From NCBI GenBank assembly GCA_030603665.1, contig JAUVXJ010000007.1, positions 124,001 to 188,000 of the forward strand: 64,000 bases of DNA. Reading direction: 5' to 3'. The translations under genes were made by a program, and so were the position numbers. Within the stretch, counting starts at the first letter, position 1, and each line of letters starts with the position of its first letter. This stretch comes from Chloroflexota bacterium (GTDB lineage: Bacteria; Chloroflexota; Anaerolineae; UBA7937; B3-Chlor). The notes below the pieces were generated by a model that saw nothing but the letters and a program-made list of their open reading frames with translations, had not been told where the DNA came from and ran no database searches. This document shows, one piece after another, positions 1 through 9,574 of this stretch.

Positions 1-360
1 CCACCTCTCGTCCCCATTCTGCCATCACTCCAGCAGCGCAACCAGCAGGCGTATCTTGAGCAGATGCCGCATCGGATTCGCCGTGGCGTGCCACCGCCAT
101 GCCTGCCCTTGTCTGCGGTTGTCCTGCAACGCTTCTCAATACCCGCTCACCGAGAGGAGCGCCAGTATGCGTCGGTCGGACGTGCCCAGTACCCTTTGTG
201 CAAACTACAACCCGATGGCTCCCGCAAAGTTTCGTGGCCATCTGTGCCTGCTGCTCCTGCCGCGCCGGAAGCACCACCGACCATCCGGCGGACCCTTCGC
301 AGTCCGTCGAGTGGTCTTCTCAGTGCTCACCAGGCCGCGGACAGAGGGTACTGGGCATAG
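1..360 (+). CDS. possible 3' end of a gene entering from the left edge
   Basis: The first plus-strand frame is open from the first base to a TAG at 358-360, 119 codons with no stop. The first ~75 codons use mostly G/C third positions and read like ordinary protein. The last part is Pro/Ala/Ser-rich. I recognise no family or motif. It may be the C-terminus of a gene that begins outside the window, or a chance open frame in G+C-rich DNA. I see nothing else in 361-498. Confidence 0.25.
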   Translation, partial: PPLVPILPSLQQRNQQAYLEQMPHRIRRGVPPPCLPLSAVVLQRFSIPAHREERQYASVGRAQYPLCKLQPDGSRKVSWPSVPAAPAAPEAPPTIRRTLRSPSSGLLSAHQAADRGYWA

Positions 361-498
361 ATTCCTGAGGATTGGCTCCCGGTCGGTCGAGTTCGGTAGA
401 GATCGAAGGTCGCCTCACATAGAGCGATCAAGCAGCGCCCTGCACTCCCTGACATGCATGGAACGCACCCGTTGCCTTGACAGTGGCGATTCAGTATA

Positions 499-1902
499 AT
501 GAACCGAGCCACAACACTCACTATTGGAAGCCGCGTGCACGAAGAACTTCGCAAGCTACCGAGCGTCGAGAGCGTCCTGCAGAATACTGAGATTCAGCGA
601 TCCATCGAGGCGAAAGGGCGTCCTCTCGTCGTGGACACAATTAGGCATGTTGTGGAACAGGCGCGCCTCGAGATCGAGACCGGACTGCCGTGTCCGGCCC
701 TTGAGACGCTCGTGGAGCGGGCGCTGGCGGAGCTTGAGACCAGAGACAGGCCCGATCTGCTTAGCGTCATCAATGGCACAGGAGTCATCATCCATACCAA
801 CCTCGGCCGTGCCCCGCTGAGTCAAGATTCCAGGACAGCTATGGACCTTGCCGCTCGCGGCTATAGCAACCTCGAATACGACCTGGCTGACGGGTCCCGA
901 GCTTCGCGCCACCTCCACGCTGAAGACCTGTTGAGGCGCATCACCGGCGCAGGCGCAGGCATGTTGGTCAACAACAATGCGGGGGCCATACTCCTCGCTC
1001 TCACAGCATTGGCCCGCGGCAAGGAAGTGGTTATCTCCCGCGGTCAACTGGTCGAGATCGGTGGAGGCTTCCGAATCCCCGAGGTCATGGCTCAAAGTGG
1101 CGTCCGCCTGGTGGAAGTGGGAACCACCAACCGCACTCACACCCGCGACTACGAGAGCGCCGTGGACGAGGAAACGGCACTCCTGATGCACGTGCACCAT
1201 AGCAATTTCCGGGTTCTCGGTTTCACGCAGCAGGTCTCCTTGATCGAACTGGTGGATGTCGCCGCGCAGCATGGCCTACTCGTGGTTGAAGATCTCGGCA
1301 GCGGAAGCTTGCTGGATACGTCCTCCTTTGGATTATCCCATGAGCCTACGGTGCAAGAAGCGATTGCCCAGGGCGCAGACCTCGTGTGTTTCAGCGGTGA
1401 CAAACTGCTCGGCGGGCCACAGGCGGGGATCATCGTCGGGCGGACAGATCTCGTCACTTGCCTGAAGAGGCACCCTCTCGCCCGCGCTCTGAGAGTGGAC
1501 AAGACGACCATCGCCGGGGTCCAGGCAACACTTCTGCACTACTTGAGGGATGAGGCCACTGACAAGGTACCGGTGTGGCAGATGATCAGCCTAGGTGTGG
1601 AGGAGGTACTGGCAAGAGCCACCTCCTGGGCAGACCGTTTGAGCGGTCTGGGAGTCGAGGCCGAGGTCATCCCGGGCCTCTCCACCGTGGGCGGGGGATC
1701 TCTCCCCGGAGAAACCTTGCCAACCGGCCTGCTAGCCCTTCGCGTTCCCTCCCCTGACGACCTCGCCCATCGCCTGCGAACGGGAGAGCCAGCCGTCGTC
1801 GGCAGGATCGAAGGAGGGCAGTTCATGCTCGACCCGCGCACCGTGCTGCCGTGGGAGGAGCAAGACCTCCTATCCGCTCTGGAACAGGCGCTGCAGAGCT
1901 AA
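499..1902 (+). CDS. selA: L-seryl-tRNA(Sec) selenium transferase (SelA)
   Basis: This PLP enzyme converts Ser-tRNA(Sec) to Sec-tRNA(Sec) with selenophosphate in the cytoplasm. The 467-aa protein has the usual family length. The N-terminal LRKLPSVESVL segment starts near residue 17. The core motifs NGTGVIIHTNLGR (92-104), LVNNNAG (156-162), SRGQLVEIGG and VGTTNRTH are all present. K302 in SGDKLLGGPQAG is the PLP lysine. The ATG at 499 puts the conserved N-terminal segment at the expected distance, though no strong ribosome-binding site precedes it. selB, selC and selD are not in the window, so the rest of the Sec pathway must lie elsewhere if it works. Its presence implies the genome may decode UGA as Sec, which matters for the PEP-CTERM gene at 48.9-49.5 kb. 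Confidence 0.97.
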   Translation: MNRATTLTIGSRVHEELRKLPSVESVLQNTEIQRSIEAKGRPLVVDTIRHVVEQARLEIETGLPCPALETLVERALAELETRDRPDLLSVINGTGVIIHTNLGRAPLSQDSRTAMDLAARGYSNLEYDLADGSRASRHLHAEDLLRRITGAGAGMLVNNNAGAILLALTALARGKEVVISRGQLVEIGGGFRIPEVMAQSGVRLVEVGTTNRTHTRDYESAVDEETALLMHVHHSNFRVLGFTQQVSLIELVDVAAQHGLLVVEDLGSGSLLDTSSFGLSHEPTVQEAIAQGADLVCFSGDKLLGGPQAGIIVGRTDLVTCLKRHPLARALRVDKTTIAGVQATLLHYLRDEATDKVPVWQMISLGVEEVLARATSWADRLSGLGVEAEVIPGLSTVGGGSLPGETLPTGLLALRVPSPDDLAHRLRTGEPAVVGRIEGGQFMLDPRTVLPWEEQDLLSALEQALQS

Positions 1903-1971
1903 CCACCACACCCGCCGTGCCCTCGAGGTACCTCACCACCGTGATCCAGAAGCACTTCAAGCCAGAGAAGA

Positions 1972-4761
1972 ATGCCTAGTAGCGACCCGAGATCGAATCG
2001 ATACACGGCCTCCTCACGCAGGTCCGGCGCGCCACGCGCCCGTCGAAGACACATCAGCTGTCTTGCGCAGGGTCTGCTCTTATTCGTACTAGCCATCCTT
2101 CTGCTCTTCTTCATGGGCCTCATCGCATCGTCCAGCGTATATGCCTACTACGCCCTTACCCTGCCACCTGCCGAGGAACTGAGTGCTCGAACCCTCTTCA
2201 TGAGCACCAAGATCTATGATCGACGCGGTGAGCTTCTCTACGAAGCGTTCGACGCCAATGCTGGTCGGCGCACCGTTGTACCCATAGATGAGATGCCCGA
2301 CTATCTACTGCAAGCCACCGTCGCGACCGAGGACAAGACCTTCTACAGCAATCCAGGCTTTGATCCATTGGCCATCGTCAGATCCTTGTGGCTGAACCTG
2401 GCCGAAGGTGAGATTGTTTCTGGCGCCAGCACCATCACTCAGCAACTGGTCAAGAACATCTTCCTCTCGCCAGAGCAGACCTATACGCGGAAGATACAGG
2501 AAGCAGTCCTGGCACAAGAGATCACGCGCAGGTACACCAAAGACCAGATACTGGAGATCTATCTCAACGAGCTGTACTACGGGAACATGTCCTACGGGAT
2601 AGAGGCTGCCGCTGAGACATACTTCGGCAAGTCAGCGCGGCACATCACGTTGGCGGAAGCGTCCCTCCTTGCCGGACTCCCCCAGGCGCCATCCATCTAC
2701 GATCCCTACACCAACCTCGAGGCTGCCAAGACACGTCAGAGGGTAGTACTGGGGTTGATGGCCAAGGAAGGTTACATATCATCATCGCAGACCAACTCAG
2801 CCTGGCGCGAAGAACTGCATTTCGCTCCACTCCGGGTGGACATGAAAGCCCCCCACTTCGTCGTCTATGTGCGCAAGCTCCTCGAGGATACCTACGGTAC
2901 AGAAATAGTCTACAGGGGCGGGCTGCGGGTGCACACGACTCTGGATTTGGAGATGCAGCAGATCTCCCAGGAGGTGGCCCGGGAGCGCGTGGGCGCCCTG
3001 GCAGACAGACACGTCACCAACGCCGCTGTGATGGCCCTGATTCCGCAAACAGGTGAGATTCGGGTGATGCTGGGGAGCGTCGACTTCTGGAACGAGGAGA
3101 TAGATGGTCAGGTGAACGTCGCCCTGGCCTTGCGCCAACCAGGGTCCTCCATCAAGCCCGTCAACTATCTCGCTGCCTTTGAGAAGGGATGGACACCGGC
3201 CACGCTCATCATGGACGTTCGCACCGAGTTTCCCAATCCCCCAAGGCCGCCCTACGTACCCAAGAACTACGATGGCCAGGAGCACGGACCGGTGCTCGTT
3301 CGGCAGGCTCTGGCCTGCTCCTACAATATCTCCGCCGTGAAGACGCTCCAGGTCGTGGGTGTGCCCGAGATGATGGAGATGGCGCGCAGATTGGGTATCA
3401 CTTCCTTCACCGACCCTGAGCGCTATGGACTATCTCTCACCCTGGGCGGTGGAGAGGTCATGCTCCTCGAGCACACGGCGGCCTACGGAGTCCTGGCTAA
3501 CGGAGGGCTTCGAGTACCGCCCGTGGCCATACTGAAGATCGAGGACAGTCAGGGTCGAGTTATCGAAGAGTACCACCCGCCGGCCGGAGAGCAGGTGATC
3601 TCTCCTCAGCATGCGTACCTCATCACCCACATCCTATCAGATAACGAGGCACGAAGCCCAGCATTCGGTCCCACGAGTCCTCTTCACTTGTCGAGGCCGG
3701 CGGCCGCGAAGACTGGCACCACAGACGACTGGCGAGACAGCTGGACCGTAGGCTACACGCCCGATTTTGTGGTCGGAGTGTGGGTAGGAAACAGCGACAA
3801 TACGGCCATGGACCACGTGGCTGGGTCCACCGGCGCTGGCCACATCTGGCACAATTCCATGGAACGCATCCTGGCTGACACTCCACCACGAGAGTTCCCG
3901 GTCCCTTCCGGCCTGGTCACGGCTGAGATCTGTGCACGGTCCGGCATGGCGCCCACGGAACTCTGCCCGGAAACGCGGACCGAGATCTTCGTCGACGGAA
4001 CCGCCCCCACCGAGCCAGACAACATCTATCAGCACGTCGGCATCTGCACCACGACCGGGCAGAGGGCAACCGAGTTCTGCCCCTTGGAACTGGTCGAAGA
4101 GAGGCTATTTGAGGTCTACCCAGAGGAATACCGCGAATGGACCCAGCGGGCGGGGATACCACAGCCCCCGCTAGAGGAGTGTGAACTTCACAACTACCCC
4201 GCGCTGGTGGAACTCACTCACCCTGTCATGGGACAAGAGATCGAGGGAACGGTGGAGATCTGGGGCTCGGCAGATATCCCCGACTTCTCGCACTTCGTCG
4301 TCGAGTACGGAATAGGTCCAGATCCCATCGGCTGGGGAACGGTGGCCGGGCCACAGCACGAGACGGTGCACAATAGCTTCCTGGCGCAATGGCAAACACA
4401 GACGTTGGAGAACGGGCTTCACTCTCTGCGCGTCGTGGTCTTCGACCACCAGGGACATGGCGCCGAGTCAAGAATACAGGTTATCGTGAACAACCCACCA
4501 CCAACTCCCACCTCCACGCCAGCACCTACCAACACCCCGGTACCGACCGCCCGTCCAACTCGGACGCCGACGCATACCTCGACCCCCATTTCCACGGCTA
4601 CTTCGCCCCCGAGCGACACGCCTACGCCAACCCAAATCCCGACTATCGAGCCTGCCACTCCTACACCCACCACAAGCCCCACCCCCAGTGCGACACCTAC
4701 GGCGACCGAGACCCCGATGCCGACCATCGAGTCGGCTGGCCCACCGTCTGACTCCCCATAG
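1972..4761 (+). CDS. class A penicillin-binding protein (glycosyltransferase plus transpeptidase) with Thr/Pro-rich tail
   Basis: A bifunctional peptidoglycan synthase anchored in the cytoplasmic membrane. The 929-aa protein has a basic N-terminus and one membrane segment (about 31-60). The GT51 domain carries the catalytic Glu in ATEDKTFY (E120), GASTITQQLVKN and the second Glu motif around EIYLNELYYG. The transpeptidase domain has the SxxK serine (S392, SSIK), SYN (450-452) and KTG (580-582). A Cys-containing segment (653-736) is followed by an Ig/Big-like domain (about 745-840). The last ~90 residues are almost entirely Pro/Thr/Ser repeats, which suggests an extended wall-spanning stalk. 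In the GT51 motif the His usually following the first Glu (EDxxFxxH) is Asn. It lies 69 bp after selA on the same strand, with no functional link apparent. Confidence 0.96.
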   Translation: MPSSDPRSNRYTASSRRSGAPRARRRHISCLAQGLLLFVLAILLLFFMGLIASSSVYAYYALTLPPAEELSARTLFMSTKIYDRRGELLYEAFDANAGRRTVVPIDEMPDYLLQATVATEDKTFYSNPGFDPLAIVRSLWLNLAEGEIVSGASTITQQLVKNIFLSPEQTYTRKIQEAVLAQEITRRYTKDQILEIYLNELYYGNMSYGIEAAAETYFGKSARHITLAEASLLAGLPQAPSIYDPYTNLEAAKTRQRVVLGLMAKEGYISSSQTNSAWREELHFAPLRVDMKAPHFVVYVRKLLEDTYGTEIVYRGGLRVHTTLDLEMQQISQEVARERVGALADRHVTNAAVMALIPQTGEIRVMLGSVDFWNEEIDGQVNVALALRQPGSSIKPVNYLAAFEKGWTPATLIMDVRTEFPNPPRPPYVPKNYDGQEHGPVLVRQALACSYNISAVKTLQVVGVPEMMEMARRLGITSFTDPERYGLSLTLGGGEVMLLEHTAAYGVLANGGLRVPPVAILKIEDSQGRVIEEYHPPAGEQVISPQHAYLITHILSDNEARSPAFGPTSPLHLSRPAAAKTGTTDDWRDSWTVGYTPDFVVGVWVGNSDNTAMDHVAGSTGAGHIWHNSMERILADTPPREFPVPSGLVTAEICARSGMAPTELCPETRTEIFVDGTAPTEPDNIYQHVGICTTTGQRATEFCPLELVEERLFEVYPEEYREWTQRAGIPQPPLEECELHNYPALVELTHPVMGQEIEGTVEIWGSADIPDFSHFVVEYGIGPDPIGWGTVAGPQHETVHNSFLAQWQTQTLENGLHSLRVVVFDHQGHGAESRIQVIVNNPPPTPTSTPAPTNTPVPTARPTRTPTHTSTPISTATSPPSDTPTPTQIPTIEPATPTPTTSPTPSATPTATETPMPTIESAGPPSDSP

Positions 4762-5164
4762 AAGCACCCGGTGGAGCGCGTCTCTCCGCTCACGCGGCCG
4801 GAGTCACCGACCGGCAACCCGACTCGCACGGCTGACAGCCCAGGATCATGCTGGCAAACGCTTTGTTGCAGAGCCATCGACGAGAGAGGCTGTCCCGCAG
4901 CTACTCCGGCCTCGCCCCCGCTTCGATGGATTGAGCCACGCAGGGTCTTGCTTCTCGCCGTGCTTTGGGGGAGGAAGGCACGAGAACAGGGAGGGGATGG
5001 GAAGGCCACGGACAGCCCACCCAAGCTCAAGGGGCTCTGCGACACATACTCGGCGTTGACCTTCCGCCACTCGTCCCTGGATTGCGCCATACGTGCCAAG
5101 CCAGCTCGCAACTCTCTGTCCTATGGGACGCCGGCGTTCGCGCTCGATACGAGAGGGGGAGACG
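4762..5164 (+). other. intergenic region, no gene seen
   Basis: About 400 bp between the penicillin-binding protein and the HTH gene. Open frames here are short, overlap one another and have no recognisable protein. I see no convincing promoter or terminator. Confidence 0.5.
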
Positions 5165-5539
5165 ATGGAACTCTGCCGTCCCAGCGAGGTGGCTGAGATG
5201 CTAGACGTTCACCCCAACTCAGTTCGCGAGCGGGTGAAGGCCAACATCTTGCAGCCGGTCAAGTTGCCCGGGAGCCGGTACAACCGCTTCACAGCGGAGG
5301 AGATAGACCGCCTCCGTACGCACATGGGGTTCCCGGGCTATGATGTGGCGCGTCTCTATCATGTGGGACAGGTAGCTGAGATGTTCGATGTCCACCCCAA
5401 CACGATCCGCAAGCGAGCCAGGGAGGACATCCTTTGCACCATCAAGCTGCCCGGGAACAACTACAACCGGTTCACTCCTCAGGAGCTGAATCGTCTGCGT
5501 CAGGAGATAGGATTGCCCCCCATACAGGAACAAGCCTAG
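5165..5539 (+). CDS. small DNA-binding protein with two tandem helix-turn-helix repeats
   Basis: A 124-aa protein made of two near-identical halves. Residues about 5-60 and 63-117 each contain VAEM(L/F)DVHPN(S/T)(V/I)R(E/K)R, then KLPG(S/N)xYNRFT and a closing helix. Each half is a MerR/excisionase-type (HTH_17-like) fold, so one chain could grip two half-sites. The ATG at 5165 is chosen because GAGAGGGGGA lies 4 nt upstream. An upstream in-frame Met at 5093 would add residues without domain character. There are no effector-binding or catalytic residues. It is likely a small transcription factor with unknown target. It converges with the next gene, with stops 13 bp apart. Confidence 0.8.
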   Translation: MELCRPSEVAEMLDVHPNSVRERVKANILQPVKLPGSRYNRFTAEEIDRLRTHMGFPGYDVARLYHVGQVAEMFDVHPNTIRKRAREDILCTIKLPGNNYNRFTPQELNRLRQEIGLPPIQEQA

Positions 5540-5552
5540 GACAGGACCGTTC

Positions 5553-6677
5553 CTATCCCGCGAACCTCAGAAGGGCACCGATGCCGCCCAATTCGGCAAG
5601 CTTCTCTCCGTTTTCGCCTGCCACAAACGCTACCTCGCAGTTGCGGAGGAACGCCTCCGTCACCATGCTCTCCACTATGTCCTCCAGAGCCTGTGTCTCG
5701 CCCCCACAGAAGGGACAAGGGCTGGACAGGCACAGCAGATGGCAACTGGTACAGCGCAGGCCGGGCGCCTCGAAGTCCTCCTTGACCAGCAGCCTCAGAG
5801 CCTGACCCGTCTGCACGGCATGGAGGGTATCGTCCAGCCCCGCGGCGCCCAGATTTCCTGTGTGTACTTCAGCGCGGAGGTCGTCCAGAGCATCCCGTTC
5901 CCCAGCCTCGGCGAGCTCACTTGCAGCGGTCAACGTCTGTATCTGCACTTCGGCGACCGAGCTGACCATCTCCATGGGAAAACTACCAGCCAACCGCTCC
6001 CTGAGATAGGGATGCAGATACTCCACAAATTCGCTGACCAGTTCCTCCGTCCCGCCAACAAACAATTGGCTGAAACCCTCTTCCTGGAGGAGTGAGAATG
6101 TCTGGTCGGCGGTCTCCTTCAAATGGTGCATCACCTGATGATCGTGATGGCGCTGATAGCGCGCCTGAGCCCACCCGCCCTGATCATGCCGGCCTGGTAC
6201 CGAGGCGACGACGTCCGAGCGCTCTGCCGCCCCGGCACGGTCAAGCACGATGATGCGTGCCCTGCCCTTCCCCACCAGTACGGTGCAGGATCGCTCGTAG
6301 CGACCGATGAACTCGATCATGGGCCTCATCCGGGTGGCGTGATCTACGACCAGCATCGGGCCCACCCTGTCGGGGAGATGATACTCCTTCCACAGGCCAC
6401 CCGCGGAACATGCGAAAATGGCCAGCCCACCACTGCTCATGATCATCTCTTCCGTTACCAGGCCCTCTATTCGAGCCAAGTCTTCGGATATCGACGTGGT
6501 CTGCGCACTCGTCCAGTCCTCCCGGTCGGCTAGAGTCTTGTTGATCATGTTCTTCAATCTGATGAGCGCGCCTCCCTCAGTGGGCATCCCCTTTTCCAGC
6601 GGATAGTAGAAGCTGCAAATGAGATTCTCCTCATCTCGATACCTGGCCAGTTCCCTGAGTTCTTCTCTGTCGAGCAT
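5553..6677 (-). CDS. VLRF1 / bacterial eRF1-family (Vms1/ANKZF1-like) protein
   Basis: A 374-aa protein of the bacterial eRF1-like class. In eukaryotes the relative Vms1/ANKZF1 releases nascent chains from stalled ribosomes by cleaving peptidyl-tRNA. The middle domain has the diagnostic HDQGGWAQARYQRHHDH stretch (about 164-180), equivalent to the GGQ-type loop with GGW at 167-169. An L7Ae-like domain follows (about 195-290). The C-terminal region has a four-Cys zinc ribbon (CTSCH...CPFCGG). The role is known for the family; the bacterial substrate is inferred. It is followed by amrS upstream on the same strand (19 bp away), so the two are probably cotranscribed. Confidence 0.8.
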   Translation of the reverse strand: MLDREELRELARYRDEENLICSFYYPLEKGMPTEGGALIRLKNMINKTLADREDWTSAQTTSISEDLARIEGLVTEEMIMSSGGLAIFACSAGGLWKEYHLPDRVGPMLVVDHATRMRPMIEFIGRYERSCTVLVGKGRARIIVLDRAGAAERSDVVASVPGRHDQGGWAQARYQRHHDHQVMHHLKETADQTFSLLQEEGFSQLFVGGTEELVSEFVEYLHPYLRERLAGSFPMEMVSSVAEVQIQTLTAASELAEAGERDALDDLRAEVHTGNLGAAGLDDTLHAVQTGQALRLLVKEDFEAPGLRCTSCHLLCLSSPCPFCGGETQALEDIVESMVTEAFLRNCEVAFVAGENGEKLAELGGIGALLRFAG

Positions 6678-6696
6678 CAGCTATCCCTCCCACCTA

Positions 6697-7704
6697 TCAT
6701 CGGATGACGGCGATTCGTTGCCCGCAGGACGCACACTTATCACCTTCAAGGTCGACGGTAGTACGATATCCGATTCTGCCAATGACGACGGCCCCACACC
6801 CTGGGCACAACGTATTCTCATACATGTCTCCAGGCACGTTTCCCACATAGACGTACCTCAAGCCTGCCTCCTGCCCGATCTTGGCGGCCATGTGCATACT
6901 GCCCAGAGGCGTGCCGGGCACATCCAGCAATTCGTGGCGAGGGGTGAAGCGAGACACGTGCCAGGGCATGTCGCGATCAAGTTCCGCGATGAACCCGGCG
7001 ATCTGCCTGAGTTCAGCTTCACTGTCGTTGAGCCCTGGGATCAGCAAAGTCGTTACCTCGACCCACACGCCTCGCTCACGCATGGCTTGAATGGTGTCCA
7101 GCACCGGCTGGAGCCTCGCTCCACACAGTCGGCGATAGAACCCATCGTCGAAGCTCTTGAGGTCGACGTTGGCTGCGTCCAAGTAAGGATCTATCTCGTC
7201 CAGGGCCTCCAGTGTCATGTAGCCATTGGTGACGAAGATGTTCTTGATACCCTCCTCCTGGGCGAGCTTCGACGTGTCGTAGGCGTATTCGAAGAAGATC
7301 GTGGGCTCAGTGTACGTGTAGGCGATGCTGTCGCAGGCGTATGTCTTCGCCGCCGCTACAACCTGCGCAGGGGACAGTTTCTCCCCTGCAAGTCGCAGCC
7401 CCTCCCGAGGAGCCTGAGAGATGTCTGCGTTCTGGCAGAAGCGACAGTGGAAGTTGCAGCCCACGGTGGCGATGGAAAAGCTTCGCGTACCCGGCAGGAA
7501 GTTGTAGAGCGGCTTCTTCTCGATGGGGTCCACGTGCGCGGCCACGACTTCGCCATAAACCGTCGTGTACATCAACCCATCCACGTTCTCGCGCACACCG
7601 CATATCCCCTTTCGGTCCGCTTTGACGGTACAGCGATGGGCACACAGGGCACACCGGACGAGTTTGCCGTCCAGTCTCTCGTACAGCATCGCCTCTCTGC
7701 GCAT
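6697..7704 (-). CDS. amrS: AmmeMemoRadiSam system radical SAM enzyme
   Basis: A 335-aa radical SAM protein. The cluster motif CNFHCRFC (Cys83, 87, 90) binds the 4Fe-4S cluster that cleaves S-adenosylmethionine. An N-terminal Cys set (CALCAHRC) and a C-terminal zinc-like motif (CPGC ... CASC) are typical of AmrS. The partner AMMECR1 and Memo proteins that name the family are not in this window. Its reaction is not established. The ATG at 7704 is preferred over a GTG two codons upstream because AAGGAG sits 5 nt before it. It lies directly upstream of the VLRF1 gene and is probably cotranscribed with it. Confidence 0.93.
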   Translation of the reverse strand: MRREAMLYERLDGKLVRCALCAHRCTVKADRKGICGVRENVDGLMYTTVYGEVVAAHVDPIEKKPLYNFLPGTRSFSIATVGCNFHCRFCQNADISQAPREGLRLAGEKLSPAQVVAAAKTYACDSIAYTYTEPTIFFEYAYDTSKLAQEEGIKNIFVTNGYMTLEALDEIDPYLDAANVDLKSFDDGFYRRLCGARLQPVLDTIQAMRERGVWVEVTTLLIPGLNDSEAELRQIAGFIAELDRDMPWHVSRFTPRHELLDVPGTPLGSMHMAAKIGQEAGLRYVYVGNVPGDMYENTLCPGCGAVVIGRIGYRTTVDLEGDKCASCGQRIAVIR

Positions 7705-7809
7705 TGTCACTCCTTCTCGTCTCTTCCAACAAGATGTTGCAGGTACTGGCCATCTCCCGCGGCGTCGGATCGAGCACCATTATTGAGGCCAGGGCATCGT
7801 TCCCTCAGT

Positions 7810-8445
7810 TCATGCTGGTGGACACCAGCGGTACTGAGTCGCGCCAAGAACTCTCGTGCCAGTACCGCCACGCTTGCCAAAGATGCGGTGCAACCTCGGG
7901 GACGGTAGCCGACCCATCAACACGAACAGCCAGGAGAATCCTGGCACGCTGACGTGGCGGAGGCCCGCATCCCCCCTCAGTAACTGCAAGGCGGTACCCC
8001 ATTGCCAGCTCAGGTAGCGGGACTCCCACTCGAACTCGAATTCCACTGGTTGATGGTCCAGGCAGTCGTTCAGCCGACTCGCGTTACGTTTCCAGTTCCG
8101 CGGCAGGCAGTGGGCAGGGAATCGCACCCGCCTTGCATCCCGAGGACTTGGCACGCCTCGGTGGTCTCTCCAGGATTTGCCCGGGGGCGCGCAGCTTCTG
8201 GAGCTTTGTGATTGCGCAGGAGCATTCAGTTCGTAGACATAGGACAGAAGGATATGCTCGCTGCATCCAAATGAGACCTTCGCCGAGGGTGGTCGAAAGA
8301 CGGTGTGATTGATCAAACAGGTGGGGGGATGACTGTGAGGGTCAGTGGGCCCTTCTCGCTGAGGCAAGTCAGCAAGATAGGAAAGGCCACGCCAGTGACC
8401 ATAGCTCCAGCCCGAGTTGCCAACCAAGAACCTGCTAATGTTCAC
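7810..8445 (-). pseudogene. decayed DUF72-family gene
   Basis: The minus-strand frame is open for 211 codons but holds only fragments of a DUF72 protein. The start (FLVGNSGWSYGHWRG) matches the conserved DUF72 N-terminus. A middle piece (LPRNWKRNASRLNDCLDH ... FEFEWE) resembles its 'LP..W..n..rL..fL ... afEfR' stretch. A late piece (GRLPSPRLHRIFGKRGGTG) resembles the C-terminal 'YVRlHG' motif. Between them the sequence is unlike the family, and better matches appear in other frames (for example KLRAPGQILERP), pointing to several indels and deletions. Intact family members are about 240-300 aa. The function of DUF72 is unknown. I base this on family memory, not alignment. Confidence 0.5.
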
Positions 8446-8495
8446 TCCCTGGCCCCGTGTCCGTACAACCGGCGAGCCAAAGGCCTATGTCAAGT

Positions 8496-9545
8496 TCAGC
8501 CGCGCGGCAGGAAGCCCAGAGGGTTCCGCTTCACACCGCCCTGGCGGATCTCTAGGTGCAGGTGCGGCCCTGTGGATCGGCCGGTGCTGCCCACCAGGCC
8601 TATGAGATCTCCACGGTCGACACCCTGTCCAGCTATGGCACGAATCTCGCTCAGATGCGCGTACAGGGTCTCGAACCCATTGCCGTGATTGATGATGACG
8701 TAGTTGCCGTATCCTCCCATCCAGCCTGTCGCCGACACGTAGCCTGCGTCCGCGGCGTAGATGGGCGTTCCGGTCGGAGCGCCGATGTCTATGGCTTGAT
8801 GCCCCAGCCAGTAGCTCTGCGTCAGGTATCCGCTCGCCGGCCACATGAAGTTGCCGCTGCCCTGAGGGGCGTTGGCTGGAGCCGGGGCTATGGCGCGCAC
8901 GTATCTGGGTACAATGGGTCGCGTGCCGCCAGGTATGACCAGCCTCTGACCCACCTGCAACTCGTATGGCTCCGACAGGTCATTGTACTCGCATTCGACA
9001 ATGACGATGGGGTCTACGCTGTACCGCTTGGCCAGGCTATCCAGGGTGTCGCCAGCCTTAATCTCATGGTATGCTCCATCCAGGGGCAGGACGAAGAGCT
9101 CTTGGCCCACAACAATGTAGTCGGGCCAGGTTTCCAACTCCGGATTGGACCAAAGGACTGTCTCCGGTCGAATGCCAAAGCTGTGAGCGATCTTGGAGAC
9201 GTTGTCTCCTGACTGCACAACGTAGACAATTACCCCCTGTCGTCCCCTCTCAGGAATGATGGTAATTGGCGCCGCGCCTCTGGTGAGAAAATCGGGGTCT
9301 TCCTGCCCGCCCGTGCCCCAGGATACCAGCGTCACCTGCTCACGGGGGACCACGCCTAGTTGAAAAGCCTCGGCCCTCCTCAAGCCTTCGATCCCCAGTC
9401 CCCCGCTGGAAAGGATGACTACCAAGGACAGGATGACGGCCAGATGAGACGCATAGCGAGGGACGATAAGGTCATCGCTCTTGAACCAGCCGACAAGAGC
9501 ATTGAGTACGTGGGGGATTCTGCCTTTGGCGAAGGATTCTACCAT
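8496..9545 (-). CDS. membrane-anchored LysM / M23 metallopeptidase-domain protein
   Basis: A 349-aa exported cell-wall protein. One membrane helix (about 33-52) is followed by two LysM peptidoglycan-binding repeats (about 108-152 and 157-200) and a C-terminal M23 (lysostaphin/NlpD-like) domain (about 232-349). The zinc-binding motifs appear as GHQAIDIG and HLHLE. All metal ligands seem present, so it may be an active endopeptidase, although many such proteins act as amidase activators. The ATG at 9545 is the first Met, without a strong ribosome-binding site. It lies 29 bp downstream of rho, so readthrough from the rho promoter is possible. Confidence 0.93.
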   Translation of the reverse strand: MVESFAKGRIPHVLNALVGWFKSDDLIVPRYASHLAVILSLVVILSSGGLGIEGLRRAEAFQLGVVPREQVTLVSWGTGGQEDPDFLTRGAAPITIIPERGRQGVIVYVVQSGDNVSKIAHSFGIRPETVLWSNPELETWPDYIVVGQELFVLPLDGAYHEIKAGDTLDSLAKRYSVDPIVIVECEYNDLSEPYELQVGQRLVIPGGTRPIVPRYVRAIAPAPANAPQGSGNFMWPASGYLTQSYWLGHQAIDIGAPTGTPIYAADAGYVSATGWMGGYGNYVIINHGNGFETLYAHLSEIRAIAGQGVDRGDLIGLVGSTGRSTGPHLHLEIRQGGVKRNPLGFLPRG

Positions 9546-9574
9546 GGAGTGATTATCTTACCACCGGTTTACCG

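Noticed and set aside
56..499. 147-codon plus-strand open frame before selA
   Set aside because: Cys/Arg/His-rich with no motif and no ribosome-binding site; the first frame from base 1 looks more protein-like.
477..500. TTGACA and TATAAT just before and overlapping the selA ATG
   Set aside because: The spacer is only 12 bp, too short for sigma-70, and the -10 box would overlap the start codon. Treated as chance.
556..1272. Long minus-strand open frame inside selA
   Set aside because: Antisense shadow of a well-supported gene.
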